From Triangularia verruculosa (taxonomy: Eukaryota > Ascomycota > Sordariomycetes > Sordariales > Podosporaceae): a DNA stretch of 64,000 nucleotides. Below the pieces are notes generated by a model. That model saw nothing but the letters and a program-made list of their open reading frames with translations, did no database searches and was not told where the DNA came from. Positions 42,422 through 55,206 of this stretch are shown here, piece by piece. Numbering within the stretch: the first letter of the stretch is position 1; each line of letters begins with the position of its first letter. Location of the stretch: NCBI GenBank assembly GCA_033296885.1, contig MU863974.1, forward strand, positions 62,001 through 126,000, written 5' to 3'. The position numbers and the translations under genes are program-made.

Positions 42422-44968
42422 GGTAAGCTGAAATGGCCGTCGGTCAACCAGTAGATAACGATATCTCGGCCGACCTGAGAATGGGAAATCAAGAAGTGGG
42501 ATTTCTGAGAAGTGCTTGGAGGTAGTTGTCGAAGAGGGTCGTGTTTTGTTTTATCGCCGGTTGGTTCGTTGAAGTCAGAGAGGTCCCGCCACAATCTTGC
42601 CGCAAATAATTTTGGCGGAGGACGGGAGACTGCTTGGTGAAATTTTACAGAGCCCGCGTGGGCGACCCTAAAGCGGAATCTCCCTTGATAACAGGGGAAG
42701 GAGTGAGGGAGCAACTGAGGGCAGGGGCAGGAGGGAAGGCGATATACTTCAGACCAACAAGAAAGCATGGATATCAGATGAACCCCATCTACAAAGTTGC
42801 AGAGCGATTGATCTAGCCATTCTCTCCATTGTAAAGGCACGGCAGTCGATGACACCCTCCCATGGTGGTGGAAAACATCGGATACAAGCCTTCTGGGCTA
42901 TTGAGCATGCGGTTGCACCAAAAACCGTTGACTCATGCGGTGAAGATACAAGAGACAGATGCACCCCGAGTTGCTGGGGGCGGTTGGTGATGGTCTCCAG
43001 GGATCGCGGCATCATGCATGCAAGCTTTCTAGGCAGAGTTGAGAAGGTGGTATGCAACCGCTACTACTATAGAACGACAGGGCTGCTGCAGTGCCACAGA
43101 GAGCTGCGGGGTCCGCCACACTGGGGAATGAGGGTGTCGTCTGCCGTATTCCCGTGACTCTGGCGAGCACACTGGCGAGATACTCATCTTGAATTTCCTT
43201 CTTCTAGACTTCATCTTACACATGCTCATCTGGGGCAGTTAGGTAGTATGCTTGCTTCCAGGTGGTTGGGTCTGGTACAGAGGCGGTGTGCTGACTGTCT
43301 CTCTCTCTCTCTCTCTCTTGGAGTGGAGCACGTAATCAACGAGGGGTCTGCCGGGATTTCCCAGAAGGGAACGTCCACTGAGCGATTGAGAGAAGCATAC
43401 TGCAGCTTCATAGTGCGAGGGATGTGCAAATGCGAGGGCGATAAGTAGATTATTGCTCAAGGCAGATTCAAGCCGTATCGTAAGGTACCAGGCTTTTGAA
43501 GATGTTATTGTCGTTGCAATCGACTGAGAAATTGATCACCTAATAGATGCACATCCCCACCTTATGAGCGACACCCGCCTTGGCAATGAGCAGGTGGACT
43601 TCTGTTCCTGGCAGCTGCTTATTTTCAACATCACTCTATCCTCTATATCCCAGAAGCGCGGCGCGATGTATGCCCTCTCCGCCTGTTCGTAGGCCCAGCA
43701 GGAACTTTCCAACTGCCGACTTTAACGGTGCATCTCTCTATCTTGGTCCGGCTCAAGGCCGGGACCGGACCTGCAAGTAATCAACCTCTCCACCGCGCCT
43801 CTCGGGTACATGAGCCTCAATTCACAGCGCAGAAGAGCGGATCAGGACATTGCGTCGTCGTGGTATCTATGGTGTGTTACACGGCAACTGTTCGAATCTT
43901 CCTTTAAGCTTATTGCCGCCATTCTCTCGTCACTTCTGCTGATCCGCGCGGGGGCTGTGTGGAATGACTATCCGGCGAAGCGGACGGCGATGATCGGTGT
44001 GGGTAAGAACTTAAAGGGACATTGGAACGAGGCGATTTATCGAAACGTCTGCCTCGAGGGTTCTGAGTAATATGGAGGTTACCTAGCTACATGGTCCTTC
44101 CCATGCTATGACTGATAGCAAGCTAGATGCCGACACAAGCCGGCATAACTGTTCAAGTTGCCTTCAAGTTCTCTGTGATCGTTCTTCCTCAGCCTGCCAT
44201 ACGCAGTAGGTATCTGCTCTTCAATAAATGCCTTATCGGTTATCAGTGACCGATGGACGCCCGGGCGTGTCATCAGAATGGCTTGGCGATGGTGGACAAT
44301 GCGGCTAATGCAGTCCCCTAACTCCGCTCTCTTGATTGGCGAGTTCGTGACGCCAAAACGCGACTTTCAGTGGGAGCGTGGTGCTTGGCTGCCGTCGGGG
44401 AGCAGTGGAAAGGCGTCAGCAGCTCTCATGGAAGACAAGGTGTTCCAGGTTCCAGGTTGGCAGCTTCAAGTCGGCGGTTGGATTTCCCCTTTTTTCCAAT
44501 TCCAGCTGACAAGTAGGAAATCCCGCGCTTTATCTACCACAATGGCCGTTTAAACTGCTTTGGCTAGAGTTTGTCCTAAAGTGCAGCCATCTGTCAGTGA
44601 CAGACGTGCAGGACTGGAAGCTGCATCGGAAATCCATGTCGCCTTGAGTCGCACGAGCTTCCGGCCGCAGACACCGACCGTGCCTTCGCTTCCGCCAATC
44701 CACCAACATCCATCTTGGACAAGCCGGCGATCTCACGATTTATTACTTTCCACCTGTTTCCTCCAACTCCCGAATTGATCCTTCTCCCCTTCCCACACCT
44801 CAAGCACGATTCTTCCTCACCTTCCACGACAAGTCGAGTACGCCAACAGAAAGTTACAGCTGCGGATTGGACGCAGCAAACGCCAAACCATCCAATCCAG
44901 CTCGATAGCTGCTTCTCAATGATAGGGCAGCCAGTCAGTCGACAGCAACAACCAAACTCGAGATCAAA
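42422..44968. other. 2.5-kb divergent intergenic region
   Basis: It lies between the divergent ABC-transporter and CAC2 genes. Open frames up to about 150 codons occur on both strands without motifs or spliced continuity. I see no gene. It carries a (CT)n microsatellite at 43298-43318. Confidence 0.5.
43298..43318. repeat. (CT)n microsatellite
   Basis: An uninterrupted run of about ten TC units between gactg and ttgg. Confidence 0.9.
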
Positions 44969-47390
44969 ATGAAGGCAACACCGCTCATCATCAACTGGCA
45001 TGTTGATGTCAACCCATATCCCATATATTCTGCACATTTCCAGCCTAATGGAGGAGGACGGCTTGCTACTGGTGCTGGAGACAACAAGGTTCGGGTAAGT
45101 TAATCATGAATGTCTGTTTCTTGTGTTCAAGATGCTGATACGACATCATGAATAGCTCTGGAAGATCGAAGAGGATGGTGAAGACCGTAAAGTCGAATAT
45201 CTAGCCACCCTTTCGACCCATACGCAGGCAGTCAATGTTGTAAGATGGGCGCCCAAGGGTAAGCTGCTAACCCCCTTCCTGCTATCTTTTTTGCCCATAC
45301 TGACACGTTTCGGTTCTCTAGGCGACCTTCTTGCATCTGCCGGTGACGATGGGAATGTGATCCTATGGGTCCCTTCCGATTCCAGATCCGCCGGCTTTGG
45401 CGAGGAAGCGGACCCCGAGGCCAAAGAGTATTGGCGTAGAAAACACATGTGCCGGTCTTCTGGAACGGAGATTTACGATCTCGCGTGGGCCCCGGATGCC
45501 TCATACTTCATTATTGGTAGTATGGACAACGTTGCCCGTATTTACAACGCCGCGACAGGTACGCCAATCCTCGGAAGGCTACATTCTGTTCTGTGCTAAT
45601 CTCTGTGTTCAAGGCACACTTGTTCGGCAAATTGCTGAGCATAGTCACTATGTCCAGGGTGTTGCATGGGATCCGTTGAATGAGTATATTGCCACACAGT
45701 CTTCGGATCGTGCTGTGCATATCTACTCCCTGAAGACCAAAGATGGACAGTACACACTGGGCTGCAACGACAAAGAGCCATCAAAAATCGCCAGCCACGT
45801 CAGAACTGACCTTCCAGCGCGACGGATATCTTCACACAGCCCCGCGCCTCCCGAATTGGGGTACCGTTCAGTTCTCGATAATGTACCAGGAGTAGCAATT
45901 GGCTCTCCTGTTCCATCAGCTCCTGGCACGCCTACCTCGATGGCCTTGCCAATGAACCCCCCAAGTGTTGTTAGTCACAGCCGGAGGTCGTCATTTTCTT
46001 CGAGACGTTCAGTCTCACCAGCGCCATCGATGCCGCTGCCTGCAGTAATGCCGATAGAGGCATCACCGAAACCGCTGATGCACAGCACGAGCCTTGGCAT
46101 GAAAAATGCCAGTCTCTATGCTAATGAGACCTTGACTTCGTTCTTCAGGAGACTGGCATTCACTCCTGACGGAAGTCTTCTGCTGACACCGGCGGGACAG
46201 TATCAAACTCAACACCAAGTGGAGGGCCAGAAGCCCACCTTCGAGGTGATTAATACGGTGTACATCTACACCAGAGGAGGTATCAACAAGCCTCCTATTG
46301 CGCATCTACCGGGGCACAAAAAGCCCTCGGTCGCAGTTAGATGCTCGCCTGTTGTTTACACGCTTCGACAGTCGCCGCCCGTCACAAAGCACATCACGAT
46401 AGACACATCTTCTTCTGAGGATGCAATTCCACCACTGCCTGAGGCGGTCACAAAACCTTCCCCAGCACCATCACAAATGGACCCGCCTCCCCCGCCGTCT
46501 CTCGTTGAGACTGTCACTTCCAACTCCAAGGTACTTAGTTTGGAGACCGGCGTCCAAACTCCCGGACCGAAGTCTGCTTTTGCACTTCCATACCGAATGG
46601 TTTATGCGGTGGCGACTCAAGACTCGGTGCTCTTGTACGATACCCAGCAACACACCCCAATCTGCATCGTGAGCAACCTTCATTGCGCTACATTTACCGA
46701 CTTGACTTGGTAAGTTTTATTTGGAGCCAACGACATACTGATGATTCACGCTAACATCTTTCCAGGTCTAGTGATGGTCTGACACTGTTGATCTCGTCAT
46801 CGGATGGCTTCTGTTCTACGCTGTCATTTTTGCCGGGGGAACTTGGTACTGTGTACACGGGCGAGCTGGGCCCTCCAAAGCCACAAGCCACGGCTGTATC
46901 CAGCCAGAACACGCCAGTACCTACCCCCACCTCGGTGTTGGCGCCTCCTTCCCCTTTCCCGAATGGATCGCAGCACCGGCATCGCGATTCTGCCAGCTCC
47001 TTCACAGCTCCATCCCCGCCACCTGCGGCATCCTTCGTTGCACCGCGGCCTGGATCGCCAGCACGGTCCAGCTCGGCCTCATCGGTGATCACACAATCGT
47101 CGAGTGCTCAGACTGGGATTTTGACCAACCCGCCGCTGATAGCTGGCCAGGTGCCCAGTTTGACAGCAGTAAACTCGGGCAAGGTGACAGGGGTTCCTAT
47201 CACGACGCCCCCAGAAACGCCCCGGAACTCGTTTGTTCCTCCTCACACGGGCACCAAGCGGGATACCAATCAGGCGGAGACGGATGACTCGTCAGGGAGC
47301 CAGAACAAGCGGAGGCGTATTGCGCCCACGCTGGTGAGCTCATCAACGGACTCCAACAATGGTGCTGGTAGTGAAGAACCGAGGACTTAG
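44969..47390 (+). CDS. CAC2: Chromatin assembly factor 1 subunit B (WD40 protein)
   Basis: Five exons: 44969-45094, 45156-45258, 45322-45558, 45614-46709, 46766-47390; introns 52-63 bp; 728 residues. The N-terminus (MKATPLIINWH) and WD repeats are those of CAF-1 p60/Cac2: RLATGAGDNKVRLWKI, LLASAGDDGNVILWV, YFIIGSMDNVARIYNAATG, YIATQSSDRAVHIYSL, and RRLAFTPDGSLLLTPAGQ later. The long C-terminal third is Ser/Pro/Thr-rich and ends with a basic patch (NKRRRIAP). CAF-1 places H3-H4 on newly replicated DNA through PCNA. Linkers between the fourth and fifth repeats are expanded (about residues 190-290) with Ser-Pro sites, probably phosphorylated. All exon junctions are in phase and fall inside WD repeats. 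Confidence 0.95.
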
Positions 47391-48090
47391 GCAGTCCCGG
47401 AACGTCGCCGGCGAACCACATAATTGTATGTACGACTAAAGGTTAGGCGTTGGGATTGGGTTGGGAAAAGCAAGCGAAATGGACGGTCAGGGATCAACAT
47501 GACATGATGATCTCATGCTTCTATGTACTTGGAGTCTCAGGGGGGCTGGCCGTTCTGGTCTGCATTGGCGGTGTTTGGTTCTCTTTTTTTCACGAGTTTT
47601 ATTCTTGACGGAGTATATGTTTTATTTTCAACTGCTGAAGTGGTACGGCTATCAGATCTGAGAGGAGGACTGGGGCATATATCGGTCTCTTGGTGCACAA
47701 TATTTATGTAAGGTAGTAAGCTAATCGAACAATGGGGCGGTTTCCCGCGGTTTAAGCCACCCAGCAACTTCCGCTCCAGGTTCCTTGTTGGGGTCAGGCG
47801 GCGGGGGAATGAGGGGGAAGCCGCTGGTTACTCCGCACCAATGCTATCGTCAACCGGCGGCTACCTCGATCTTATCACTTACACGACAGCCCCTTCCCTA
47901 GGTAGGTCACCTGCTCTTTCCCCTGCCTCTCCCGCAGTGATATCTTCCAGGTTTGGGGTTGCTTCGAGCTGCTTGTTCTCTTCACCATTCTCTCTTTTTC
48001 ACATTGCATCAAACTATAGCATCACCACCATATCGATAGCCACATCGCACTGCAGCATCCCCAACGGCCAAAGACGTCGCCACAGCAAAC
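47391..48090. other. Intergenic region CAC2 / amidase
   Basis: No gene recognised. It contains ccctaggtaggtcacc near 47896, another member of the TAGGTA word family. Confidence 0.5.
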
Positions 48091-50143
48091 ATGTTTCTCG
48101 CCGGGTATCTCAGGCACAAAGCGGCCTGGTAAGCGTCCCCTCCCTCTTGCCTCTAGTCATCTCGTTTAACATCCCGCCCTCAGCTGGCACAAACAAAACG
48201 AACGCAAGGAACGGATCGCCGCCCTCCCAGACGTCTTGCGTGGCCCGATCACAGTACCCGAGAAAGCCATCATACATGCCCCCATTGAGTACCTTGTTTC
48301 GAAAGTACACAATGGCACCATCCAGCCCCAAAACATCCTGAAAGCCTATAGCAAAATTGCGCTTCGGGCTCATCAACGGACGAATTGCCTGACCGAGATC
48401 ATGATCCCTTCGGCAGAGGAATGGATCGCATCCGCTCAGCAATCCGCTCAGCAGCGTGTTCGGGGACAACCTGGGGTGAACCCCTTACCCAACCTTCACG
48501 GTCCTCTGGCGGGTATTCCAGTATCGTTGAAGGACACGATCGTCGTAGGAGGGTATGACACAACATTAGGATACAGCGCTTTCGCCGGGAATGCCCAGGA
48601 AAAAGATGGGGCAATGGTGAGGATGTTGAAGGATATGGGAGCAATCCCGCACGTCAAGACCAACTGCCCAATAACGTTGCTCAGCTTTGAGAGCGGGAAT
48701 GACCTCTGGGGGGCGACGAATCACCCCCTCAAGAGGAAGTATTCCCCTGGGGGGAGTACAGGCGGTGAGTCGGCGCTATTGGCAATGGGGGGCAGTAGGA
48801 TTGGGGTGGGGAGTGACGTAGCAGGGAGTGTACGGTTGCCAGCGCATTGGGGGGGTTGTTATGCCTTACGGTGCTCAACGGGGAGGTGGCCGAAGGCGGG
48901 GATTAAAACTAGTATGCCTGGGCAGGAGGGGGTGCCTAGTGTGTATAGCCCTATGGCGAGGACGTTGGGGGATTTGAGGTATTTTACAAGGGAGGTGATC
49001 AAATTTGGGCCTTGGAGGTATGATACGACGGTGCATCCACTAGAGTGGAGGGGGAAGATGGAAGAGGAGTTTGAGAAAAAGAAGAAGTTGAAGGTTGGAG
49101 TGCTGTGGAGTGATGGGGTTGTTGATCCAAGCCCCGCGTGTAAGAGGGCGTTAAAAATGGTTGTGGAAGCGTTGGAAGCGCAGGGACACGAGATTGTGAA
49201 TTTGGAGGGGGATAATGCGCCGCCGGATATGTATGAAGGACTCAAAACTGCTTCTTTGTTATTGAATGCAGACGGGGGGAAGATGTTTGATTCTTTCAGA
49301 CTGTGGGGGGAGCGGTTAGATTCTGGTGCTGCGCAGATCAGATTTATGGCCGGCTTGTGGAATCCATTCAGATATGCTTATCACGCATGGGTGAAGTATA
49401 TCAGGAAGGACGAGATCTGGGCTGGGCTGATTCGGAATTGGAGGCCTCAGTCGGCGCTTGAGAATTGGAAGCTGGTTGGGCAGAGAGAGGCGTATAGGGC
49501 GAGGTGGTTTGAGTGGTGGAATCAGAAAGGCCTGGATGTCATCATCACTCCTCCCAATGCCACACCGGCGCTGCCGCTTGGTGCGATGAAGGATGCCGTC
49601 AGCAGCTGTGGGTATACATTCATGTTTAACTTGGTGAGTCTCGTCAGATCCCATCCCATGCATATCTTGTACTAACATTATATACAGCTCGATTACACAG
49701 CCGGTGTCCTCCCCATCACTCACGTTGACGCCGAACTAGACGCGCTTCCGAAAAACTTCAACATCAAGAAACTCAATGGTGTTGCTCAAGGCGCTTACAA
49801 GTACTACGACGCCAAGGAAATGGACGGCCTGCCGGTAGGTGTCCAGGTTGTTGGTCGGAGATTGGAAGAGGAGAAGGTGTTGGCAGTCATGCAGCGAGTG
49901 GAGGACGCGCTGGGAGAGAACAAGTACAAGATTATGGAGCCCGAGGAAACTGAGGTATTGAGCTAGTACCCAGAAACTGATCTGACCCAGTCGCAGCGTG
50001 AGGACAAGATTTTGAAACGACAAAGTCCCGCTGATGAGGAGTGGAGGATATACCGTGAGAGATATCCGAAGCCCTGGAAGCTACCCCCGCGTGTTACTCC
50101 GGCACGTTTTGGTGGCATGGAGTTCAGTTGTCATCCTAGATAG
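48091..50143 (+). CDS. Amidase (amidase-signature family)
   Basis: Exons 48091-48128, 48184-49633 and 49688 onward. Amidase-signature landmarks: catalytic Lys in AGIPVSLKDTIVVGGYDTT; the Gly/Ser-rich block SPGGSTGGESALLAMGGSRI; and the nucleophile serine in GSDVAGSVRLPAHWGG. The family hydrolyses amides such as acetamide, indole-acetamide or fatty-acid amides; the substrate is unknown. Two ends are possible. Reading straight on, it stops at TAG 49964-49966 (588 residues). If a 42-bp intron (49955-49996, gtattg...tcgcag, with a ctgac branch-like site) is removed, phase 0 is kept and 48 further codons follow (REDKILKRQSPADEEWRIYR, then KPWKLPPRVTPARFGG) to TAG at 50141-50143. I favour the longer form because that extension reads as real protein, though the intron would be unusually short. 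Confidence 0.88.
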
Positions 50144-51571
50144 GTAGGAAGGGTTGGTGTCATCCTAGATAGGAAGCGTTGGTTTGTAGCGTGTATAGAT
50201 AGCATGGATATGTGGTGGTGATGCAAGAATTCAGAGTGTATTTTGTTTTGCGCTAAGCCTCCTCATGAGCACATACTGTCTGTCACCTGTGAGCTTCAGA
50301 TCTGGCACTACTTTGAGGAAACAACAGGCGGTGCAGTTCAATATGTAAACCATTTTTTTGTGAAGGAACAGATGTGTTTGGCTATATTGCGAATGACATC
50401 GTTCATAGACCCAACTCAGGGCTGAGCCAACAGCCTGTTCGAGTGGAAAACTTACGTTGAAGAAGGGAAGAGCTGGTACTTGGCATTGTGAGTCACTCCA
50501 ATCTGTAAGCTGTGCAAGAAACCACTGGCGGTAAGTAGACAAAAGAAGCTCACGGGTTATTTACTACAGCTACTTAGGTATCTAAGAGCTTCCTCCCATG
50601 GCCACTGGGCCGAGGAGAAAATATGAAGGGGGTTTATTTGAACTGATCATGGCTCCATTTGCGCTGCTGCGACTAGTGGCGATGTAATTCTCGCTTACGG
50701 TACCTTACATGGAAGTTGTAGATCGAGAATGTGTGTGGATGGGCTACCTTTACGGTACTGGGTTTGCATTTATAGGTAGTTTCTACATGATGTTAAAAAT
50801 GTTTAATCTGAAAAAGGAGTAACGCGGTTTTTACAAGGGTTTTTAGCGTGTGTTCTCCTGAGCGCAAGCAAACGGAGTAAAAGGGATCTACACTGTGTTT
50901 TGGAGATAGGGGCAGATTAAACAAGATGAGAACGTGGGGGTGGTGATACAACCTTTTCCAGCATAGTGGTAATAAAGGGTGGCTGGTTGCAGGTGTGAAC
51001 TGGGACGTCCGTTGTTCCTTGATAAAATGAGCAAACGGAGACAACTGTGGATAAAAAGACGCTGGTACTGTTAGATTTAGGATTAAGGCCTTGGAAGATA
51101 GGGGAAAGGTTATTGCATTGTTTTAAGATATATTGTAAAGATGGTAAAAGACCTTTAAAGAGACGGTTAACATACCTTAGAAGATAAGGTAGTTGGTAGG
51201 ACTTAAAGGATAGCTGAAGGTGTTGGAAAATGGTTAATAGGCGTTTGAAGATAGATAGTAGGCGTCTATAAACAATGAAGATGGTGCTTTAATTATTATA
51301 ATAGTGTAGTTCTCGCTTGAAGTCCCAACTCTTTTATTCAGGTTGTGGTGGTACCTTTCATTTCTGGAGACGGATGTAGATCAAACGAGAGCTGTCCGTT
51401 TGCACATACACCCGGGCACATACGATTGTGTGACCTTGTTCTCGAGAATCTTCCAGGGAGATCATGAAATCTACATTGTATATAGGATCTTCATCCACTA
51501 CCTACCCAGTCGTCTCCCTCAGCAACTCCCCCAACCCCCCTCCCTTCCCAACATCTCTGATTGCCCTCACC
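50144..51571. other. A/T-rich intergenic region
   Basis: No gene seen. The part from about 51060 to 51310 is A/T-rich and repetitive in style (ttaataggcg, gatagatagtaggcg), and tggtactg near 51063 recalls the ends of the small inverted-repeat elements at 62.6-62.9 kb. It may be a decayed element, but the likeness is too short to be sure. Confidence 0.4.
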
Positions 51572-53708
51572 ATGGAACCCAACCCACAAAACCCCCTCCC
51601 CAAACCAGGCGAACGCAACATCCTCATCACCTCCGCCCTCCCCTACGTCAACAACGTCCCTCACTTGGGCAACATCATCGGCTCGGTGCTCTCCGCCGAC
51701 GTCTTCGCGAGGTACTGCCGGTCTAGCGGATACAACACCCTTTTCGTAGGTGGTAAGCCAGTATCCTCTTCCCCCCCCCCTTTCCCCTCCCCTGCTCAAG
51801 ATTGACAACGCCGGCAAAAAAAAAGGAACCGACGAATTCGGCACCACAACCATCCTTCGCGCCAAAGAGGAGGGCATCTCCCCCGCCGAACTCTGCGACA
51901 AATACCACGCCATCCACGCCGACGTCTACAAATGGTTCAACATCAGCTTCGACATCTTCGGCCGAACGACCAACAGCCAGCACATCAAGATCACCCACGA
52001 TATCTTCCGCGAGCTGTGGGAGCAGGGACTCGTCAAGGCCAGGGCGGTGGACCAGCTGTGGTGTGAGAAGTGCGAGGGATTCATCTTTGATCGGCTGGTC
52101 GAGGGGACGTGCCCGGAGTGTGGCTATGACAAGGCCAGAGGTAATGCCCAGCTTTTGGCGTTGACATGTAGGTAGTGTATGGGCTTTGCTGACTGGTAAA
52201 TAGGCGATCAATGTGGTAATTGTGACTCTGTCTTTGATGCTGTTCAGCTGATTTCTCCAAGGTGTAAGGTTGATCGGTGGATACCGGCGAGACGAAAGAG
52301 TGATCATTTGTTTTTGGATATGAAGAGACTAGGCCCGAGGGTAGAAATGATGTTTGAGGAGAAGGGGCGCGCTTGGTCGAAGAACGCGAGAAAGATCGCT
52401 AGGGGTGTGATTTCGAAGGGACTTGAAGATTCCTCGATGTGTATAACGCGAGATGGGCTGGACTGGGGGACACCAGTTCCTGAGTGGCTCGAAGGTTTTG
52501 AGGGCAAGGTGTTCTATCCGTGGTGGGATGCTTTGCTTGGGTATATCTCCATCACGGCGAATGGGATGGCGGAGGGTGAGTGGAAGAGGTGGTGGCGGCC
52601 TACAAAAGGCAGCTTCGAGGACAGCGCTGGCGATATAAAATCAGATGATGATGGTCTCGCCAAAAAGAACAGGGGCCAAGGCACAGAGAACAAACTCGAT
52701 CAAAGCCCGTCAAACCAGGCCCCGAACATAGCCAAGCATGGCGCACAAGAGACGGACATCCAGCTCTACCAGTTCCTCGGCGCCGACAACATCCCATTTC
52801 ACACCGTCTTATTCCCCGCCACTCTCCTCTCGTTGGAACCCCCTTACACGACCGTCCACCACATATCCGCAACAAACTACCTCACATATCATGGTGGCAA
52901 GTTCTCCAAGTCTCTCGGCACCGGCGTTTTCGGCAACAACGCCCAAGAGACAGGCCTCTCGGCCGACATCTTTCGCTTATACCTCTTGTATTCCCGGCCT
53001 GAAGTTGGCACGAAGAACACGGAGTTCACTTGGGATGGTTTGATCGCAGCCAACAACAAAATTTTGCGGACCGGGCTGGGATCTTTTATCCACCGGCTGC
53101 TGAAGATGGTCGGCCAGACGAGATTTGGAAGCGTCGTCCCGGTCTGGAGAGATTTGCCATACCCAACATATGTGGAAAGCTTTGTCGCAGATTCAAACCG
53201 GCTCCTGGCAGAGTATAGAGTTCAGTTGGAAAGAGTACAACTCAGGGCAGGGCTGATGACAGCTTTGGCCCTACCGTTCAGGGCGAACAGGCTATTTTTC
53301 GATTACGACCTCTTAAACAACCCAAGATGGCTTTCCGATGTTGACCATTTCCCAGGGGAAGTGGTAGAGGACGAGGATAAGATCGTCGTGGGACTTGGGG
53401 TGAATGTGATGTACCTGTTGGCTGGGCTCTTGGAGCCATTTGTACCAGATATTGCGGCGAGCATGTACAAGATGCTCAGGGCGGAACGACCGGTGACAGC
53501 GCTTGATGGAGTCTGGACTGTTGATGGGAAGGAATACATAAAGCCTGGACACCAGGTTGGAAAATACGAGGAGGTGCTTCAAGTGATCACCGGCATCAAA
53601 GAGGAGAAGGTGGAGGAGTGGACGTTGAAGTATCGGGGGAAGCAAAAGAGACAACGAGATCAACCGGGGACAGAAGAGGAGGGGAACAAGAAGAAGCGGA
53701 GGGTCTAG
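51572..53708 (+). CDS. MES1: Methionyl-tRNA synthetase, cytosolic type
   Basis: Exons 51572-51752, 51826-52140, 52204-53708; introns 73 and 63 bp; 666 residues. Class I motifs: HIGH-type HLGN after LITSALPYVNNVP, a GTDEFGT block, a paired zinc knuckle (CEKCEGF, CPECGYD, CGNCDSVF, RCK), the WWDALLGYIS region, and the KMSKS-type KFSKSLGTGVF. It attaches methionine to initiator and elongator tRNA. Compared with yeast Mes1 the N-terminal GST-like appendix is absent. An acidic, Ser/Asn-rich insert (about residues 310-350) precedes the KFSKS half, and the C-terminus ends in a basic NKKKRRV. The ATG has a strong context (caccATGG). A second in-frame ATG 36 codons upstream (51464) would add a Ser/Pro-rich leader. 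Confidence 0.94.
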
Positions 53709-54261
53709 GCAGTAGTTGCCTCTTCAGCATAATCTGGTCTAGGTACATGGCAGTCACCCACTTGGGTTGTACGATAGGCAGGACTGTACGGGGAAAGAGC
53801 TGATCACCAGAGGGAAGGAATGCTGGTGATGATGTTGAATATCCTTGAGATTTCGTTTTCTTTGGATGAGTTTAATCTCTTCTCTTCCGTCTCGAATGGG
53901 TTTTCTCTTCACCTAATAAACAGAGTCACCTTGTGAAGTTGAGGCTGAGATCCGTGATCAACTCCGGTCCCGCGGATGTGGTCAAGAAAGGACCCCGTCC
54001 CGGCCTTGGCATGATAAGTGGGTCCGGGCCCGACAGTGGAGTTCCACTTTCGGTTCAATGACGTTGCACTTTTCTGTCGCGTCAAATTACAATTTACTTT
54101 CCGCCCAACCAACACTCCGCGCAGCTACAGTTCGAGAAGCCACCATCAACTCTTTCTTTTTTTTTCAGTTTGTTCTTTTCGTACGTTCATTCTGAAGAGA
54201 CTTATACATACGTTCTTTTTTCTCACAATATTCCCAGAAGAACGGCATAAATCTAGCCACA
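53709..54261. other. Intergenic region MES1 / MPDU1
   Basis: No gene recognised; pyrimidine-rich leader before the MPDU1-like start. Confidence 0.5.
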
Positions 54262-55206
54262 ATGGACGCTGTTCGCTCCGCCCTCCAACCCATCACCCAC
54301 AACCTCCCTGCGCCAATCCGCGACCTCGGCGTCTCGATCATTGGCGATAAGTGTTATAAGGCTTTACTCCTCGACATCGATGTCGAGAACACCGAGTGCG
54401 TCAAGTTCGCTATCAGCAAGGGCCTCGGCATCGGCATCGTTGGCGCCTCCGCAATTGTCAAGGTCCCGCAGATCCTGAAGCTTCTCAAGTCCAAGTCTGC
54501 CTCCGGGGTTTCGTTCCTGGCGTATCTGCTCGAGACTTCGTCGTACTTGATCAGCTTGGCGTATAATGTCCGGAATGGCTTCCCTTTCAGCACGTACGGC
54601 GAGACGGCGATGGTCATGGCCCAGAACGTGATTATCACGGTGCTTGTCTTGCATTACAGCGGAAAGGCCAGCATGGCGGCGCTGTTCGTTGCTGCGCTGG
54701 CTGCTAGTGCCGTCACGTTGTTCAGTGAGCAAACCTTGGGCATGAAGGAGCTCGGGTGGTTGCAGGTCGGCGCTGGAGGATTGAGCGTGGCAAGCAAGAT
54801 TCCCCAGATCGCTGCTATCTGGAGCCAGGGAGGAACTGGGCAGCTCAGTGCCTTCACTGTGAGTTTTTCTGGTGTTTTTTGAATGAAAACAGAGAATTGT
54901 GTGCTAACGGAGACGGGAAAACAGGTCTTCAACTACCTCATCGGTTCACTCACGCGCATCTTCACGACGATTCAAGAGGTGGACGATAAGGTCATTCTCT
55001 ACAGCTTCGTGGCCGGTTTTGCGCTCAACCTAGTGTTGGCGCTGCAAATGGTCTACTACTGGAATGCGCCCTCGGCCAAGGTCAAGGGCAAGCGCAAGGA
55101 GGCGCTCCCTGCCAATAGCCCTCTTACCCCCTCTTACGCCGAAGTGGCGGCCAGCTCGACTGCGAGACCCCGCAGCAAGGGCCCCACGACACGCCGTCGT
55201 GGTTAA
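54262..55206 (+). CDS. MPDU1: MPDU1/Lec35 homologue (PQ-loop membrane protein)
   Basis: Exons 54262-54858 and 54925-55206, one 66-bp intron; 292 residues. Two PQ-loop repeats are clear: AIVKVPQILKLLKSKSASGV and LSVASKIPQIAAIWSQGGTG, each followed by membrane segments (for example SYLISLAYNVRNGFPFSTYG, MAALFVAALAASAVTLF, ILYSFVAGFALNLVLALQM). This is the layout of the mannose-P-dolichol utilisation defect 1 protein, an ER membrane protein needed to use dolichol-phosphate mannose and glucose in N-glycan and GPI-anchor assembly. The C-terminal tail is basic and Ser/Arg-rich (ASSTARPRSKGPTTRRR), probably cytosolic. The intron falls between the second PQ motif and the last membrane helices, in phase 0. 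Confidence 0.94.
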
